From an uncultured Oscillospiraceae bacterium (GTDB lineage Bacteria; Bacillota; Clostridia; Oscillospirales; Oscillospiraceae), in assembly GCA_900756495.1 (NCBI GenBank), contig CAAEKI010000227.1:1-6558 (forward strand): DNA of 6,558 nt, given 5' to 3'. Each line of letters opens with the position of its first letter. The first letter of the stretch is position 1. Below are positions 5,818-6,558 of this stretch, in pieces. The translations under genes and the position numbers were made by a program. The notes under the pieces are model-generated. The model searched no databases, was not told the DNA's origin, and worked only from the letters and a program-made list of their open reading frames with translations.

Positions 5818-6558
5818 ATGTCCGCCACCCCGCTCTGCGACGCGCTGCGCTCCTTTGCAGCACAACACCCTCTGCGAATGCACATGCCGGGACATAAGGG
5901 AAGGGTGCTTCCCCTTATGGAAGCCTCTTCCCTCTCTCCATTGGACGTTACCGAGCTCCCCCCCACCGGAGATCTCTTCGCAGGGGGCGGAGCCATCGGC
6001 GAAGCGGAAGCACTATGGGCGGAAACCTTTCATATGGCTCGCTGCCTGTTCCTTACCGGCGGCTCCACTCAGGGAATGCTCGCTGCCCTGACCATGTCAT
6101 GTTCACCTGGGTCACGAATCCTATTGGATCGCAACTGCCACCGGTCGGTCTACAATGCTCTGGCCCTGCTGGACTTAAAACCCGTTTACCTTAACCGTCC
6201 CTGGCTTTTGGAGGAGGGGCTTTGCGGTCCTGTAGTCCCAGCTGAAGCCGACCATCTCCTCTCTCTCTTTCCAGATATAAAAACTATTTGTATTACATCC
6301 CCTACATATTACGGTATATTATCAGATATTCCGGCCCTTTCTGCGGCGGCCCACCGTCATTCAGCCACGTTGATTGTAGACGGTGCACATGGCGCACATC
6401 TCCCTTTTTTAGACGACTTTTCCCTGTCTGCCGCCGACATCCTGGTAATTTCCGCTCATAAAACGCTCCCCGCTTTGGGGCAGAGCGCGCTTCTCTTGGC
6501 TGGGCCTCAGTATCCTCAAAGGGAGCTCCGCCGCGCGGCATCCCTCTATGGCAGCTCC
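5818..6558 (+). CDS. PLP-dependent Orn/Lys/Arg decarboxylase-family protein (N-terminal 247 residues; 3' end off window)
   Basis: The ATG at 5818 has an AAAGGAGA ribosome binding site 7 nt upstream, and the frame stays open to the window edge. It shows the fold-type I motifs of the Orn/Lys/Arg decarboxylase major domain: MPGHKG (23-28), DVTELPPTGDLF (43-54), GGSTQGMLAAL (81-91), LLDRNCHRSVYNAL (102-115), ITSPTYYGI (159-167), VDGAHGAHLPF (187-197, with D188 for the cofactor ring nitrogen) and SAHKTLPALGQSALL (212-226, with K215 as the likely Schiff-base lysine). No response-regulator-like wing domain precedes it, so it belongs to the short Gram-positive class related to YaaO/SpeA. Members decarboxylate lysine, ornithine or arginine to polyamine precursors, but short paralogues are often uncharacterised, so the substrate is open. 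In related Firmicutes such a gene often precedes tmk and DNA polymerase III delta' genes; that part is outside the window. Confidence 0.88.
   Translation, partial: MSATPLCDALRSFAAQHPLRMHMPGHKGRVLPLMEASSLSPLDVTELPPTGDLFAGGGAIGEAEALWAETFHMARCLFLTGGSTQGMLAALTMSCSPGSRILLDRNCHRSVYNALALLDLKPVYLNRPWLLEEGLCGPVVPAEADHLLSLFPDIKTICITSPTYYGILSDIPALSAAAHRHSATLIVDGAHGAHLPFLDDFSLSAADILVISAHKTLPALGQSALLLAGPQYPQRELRRAASLYGSS

Noticed and set aside
5694..6091. Frames of 100-129 codons on both strands across the decarboxylase start
   Set aside because: They overlap the frame with the conserved PLP-enzyme motifs and a clear AAAGGAGA site, and lack any motif themselves.
1..6558. A hidden novel system such as defence, CRISPR, mobile element or biosynthetic cluster
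   Set aside because: All sizeable coding regions are assigned to common housekeeping, cell-wall or regulatory families. No repeats, transposase, integrase, toxin-antitoxin or nuclease signatures were seen.

Overview
This 6.6 kb window looks like an ordinary stretch of chromosome from a low-to-moderate-GC Gram-positive bacterium, most likely a gut Clostridia of the Oscillospiraceae type (Flavonifractor, Intestinimonas or Oscillibacter-like). The evidence is strong Gram-positive GGAGG ribosome binding sites, a G5/LysM/M23 cell-wall hydrolase, a WalR-type operator, Firmicutes-style Pta and LepA proteins, and a short Orn/Lys/Arg decarboxylase-fold protein. The genus is an inference from protein character and base composition, not from a search.

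Layout. Positions 1-1461 (minus) hold a nearly complete membrane-anchored M23 metallopeptidase, cut by the left edge within its last residues. Positions 1462-1899 are non-coding. They carry that gene's promoter, with a textbook WalR-like direct repeat, and the intrinsic terminator of the next gene. Positions 1900-2883 (minus) are pta, phosphate acetyltransferase. Positions 2884-3105 are a divergent promoter region. Positions 3106-3804 (plus) are an XRE-family regulator with an unrecognised C-terminal domain, followed after 4 nt by lepA (3809-5617). Positions 5618-5817 are a 200-nt gap with several potential RNA hairpins and no convincing terminator. Positions 5818-6558 (plus) are the N-terminal 247 residues of a PLP-dependent Orn/Lys/Arg decarboxylase-family protein, cut by the right edge.

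How the parts relate. Pta links acetyl-CoA to acetyl phosphate and so to ATP in fermentation. LepA (EF4) acts on ribosomes. The M23 protein remodels peptidoglycan, and its promoter signal suggests control by the WalRK cell-wall system. The XRE protein shares a divergent promoter region with pta and is probably cotranslated with lepA, so it is a candidate local regulator. I see no mobile element, CRISPR array, tRNA, rRNA or defence system, and no clear sign of a novel multi-gene system. The best leads are regulatory: the WalR-like box and its placement, the XRE-lepA coupling, and the structured leader before the decarboxylase gene.
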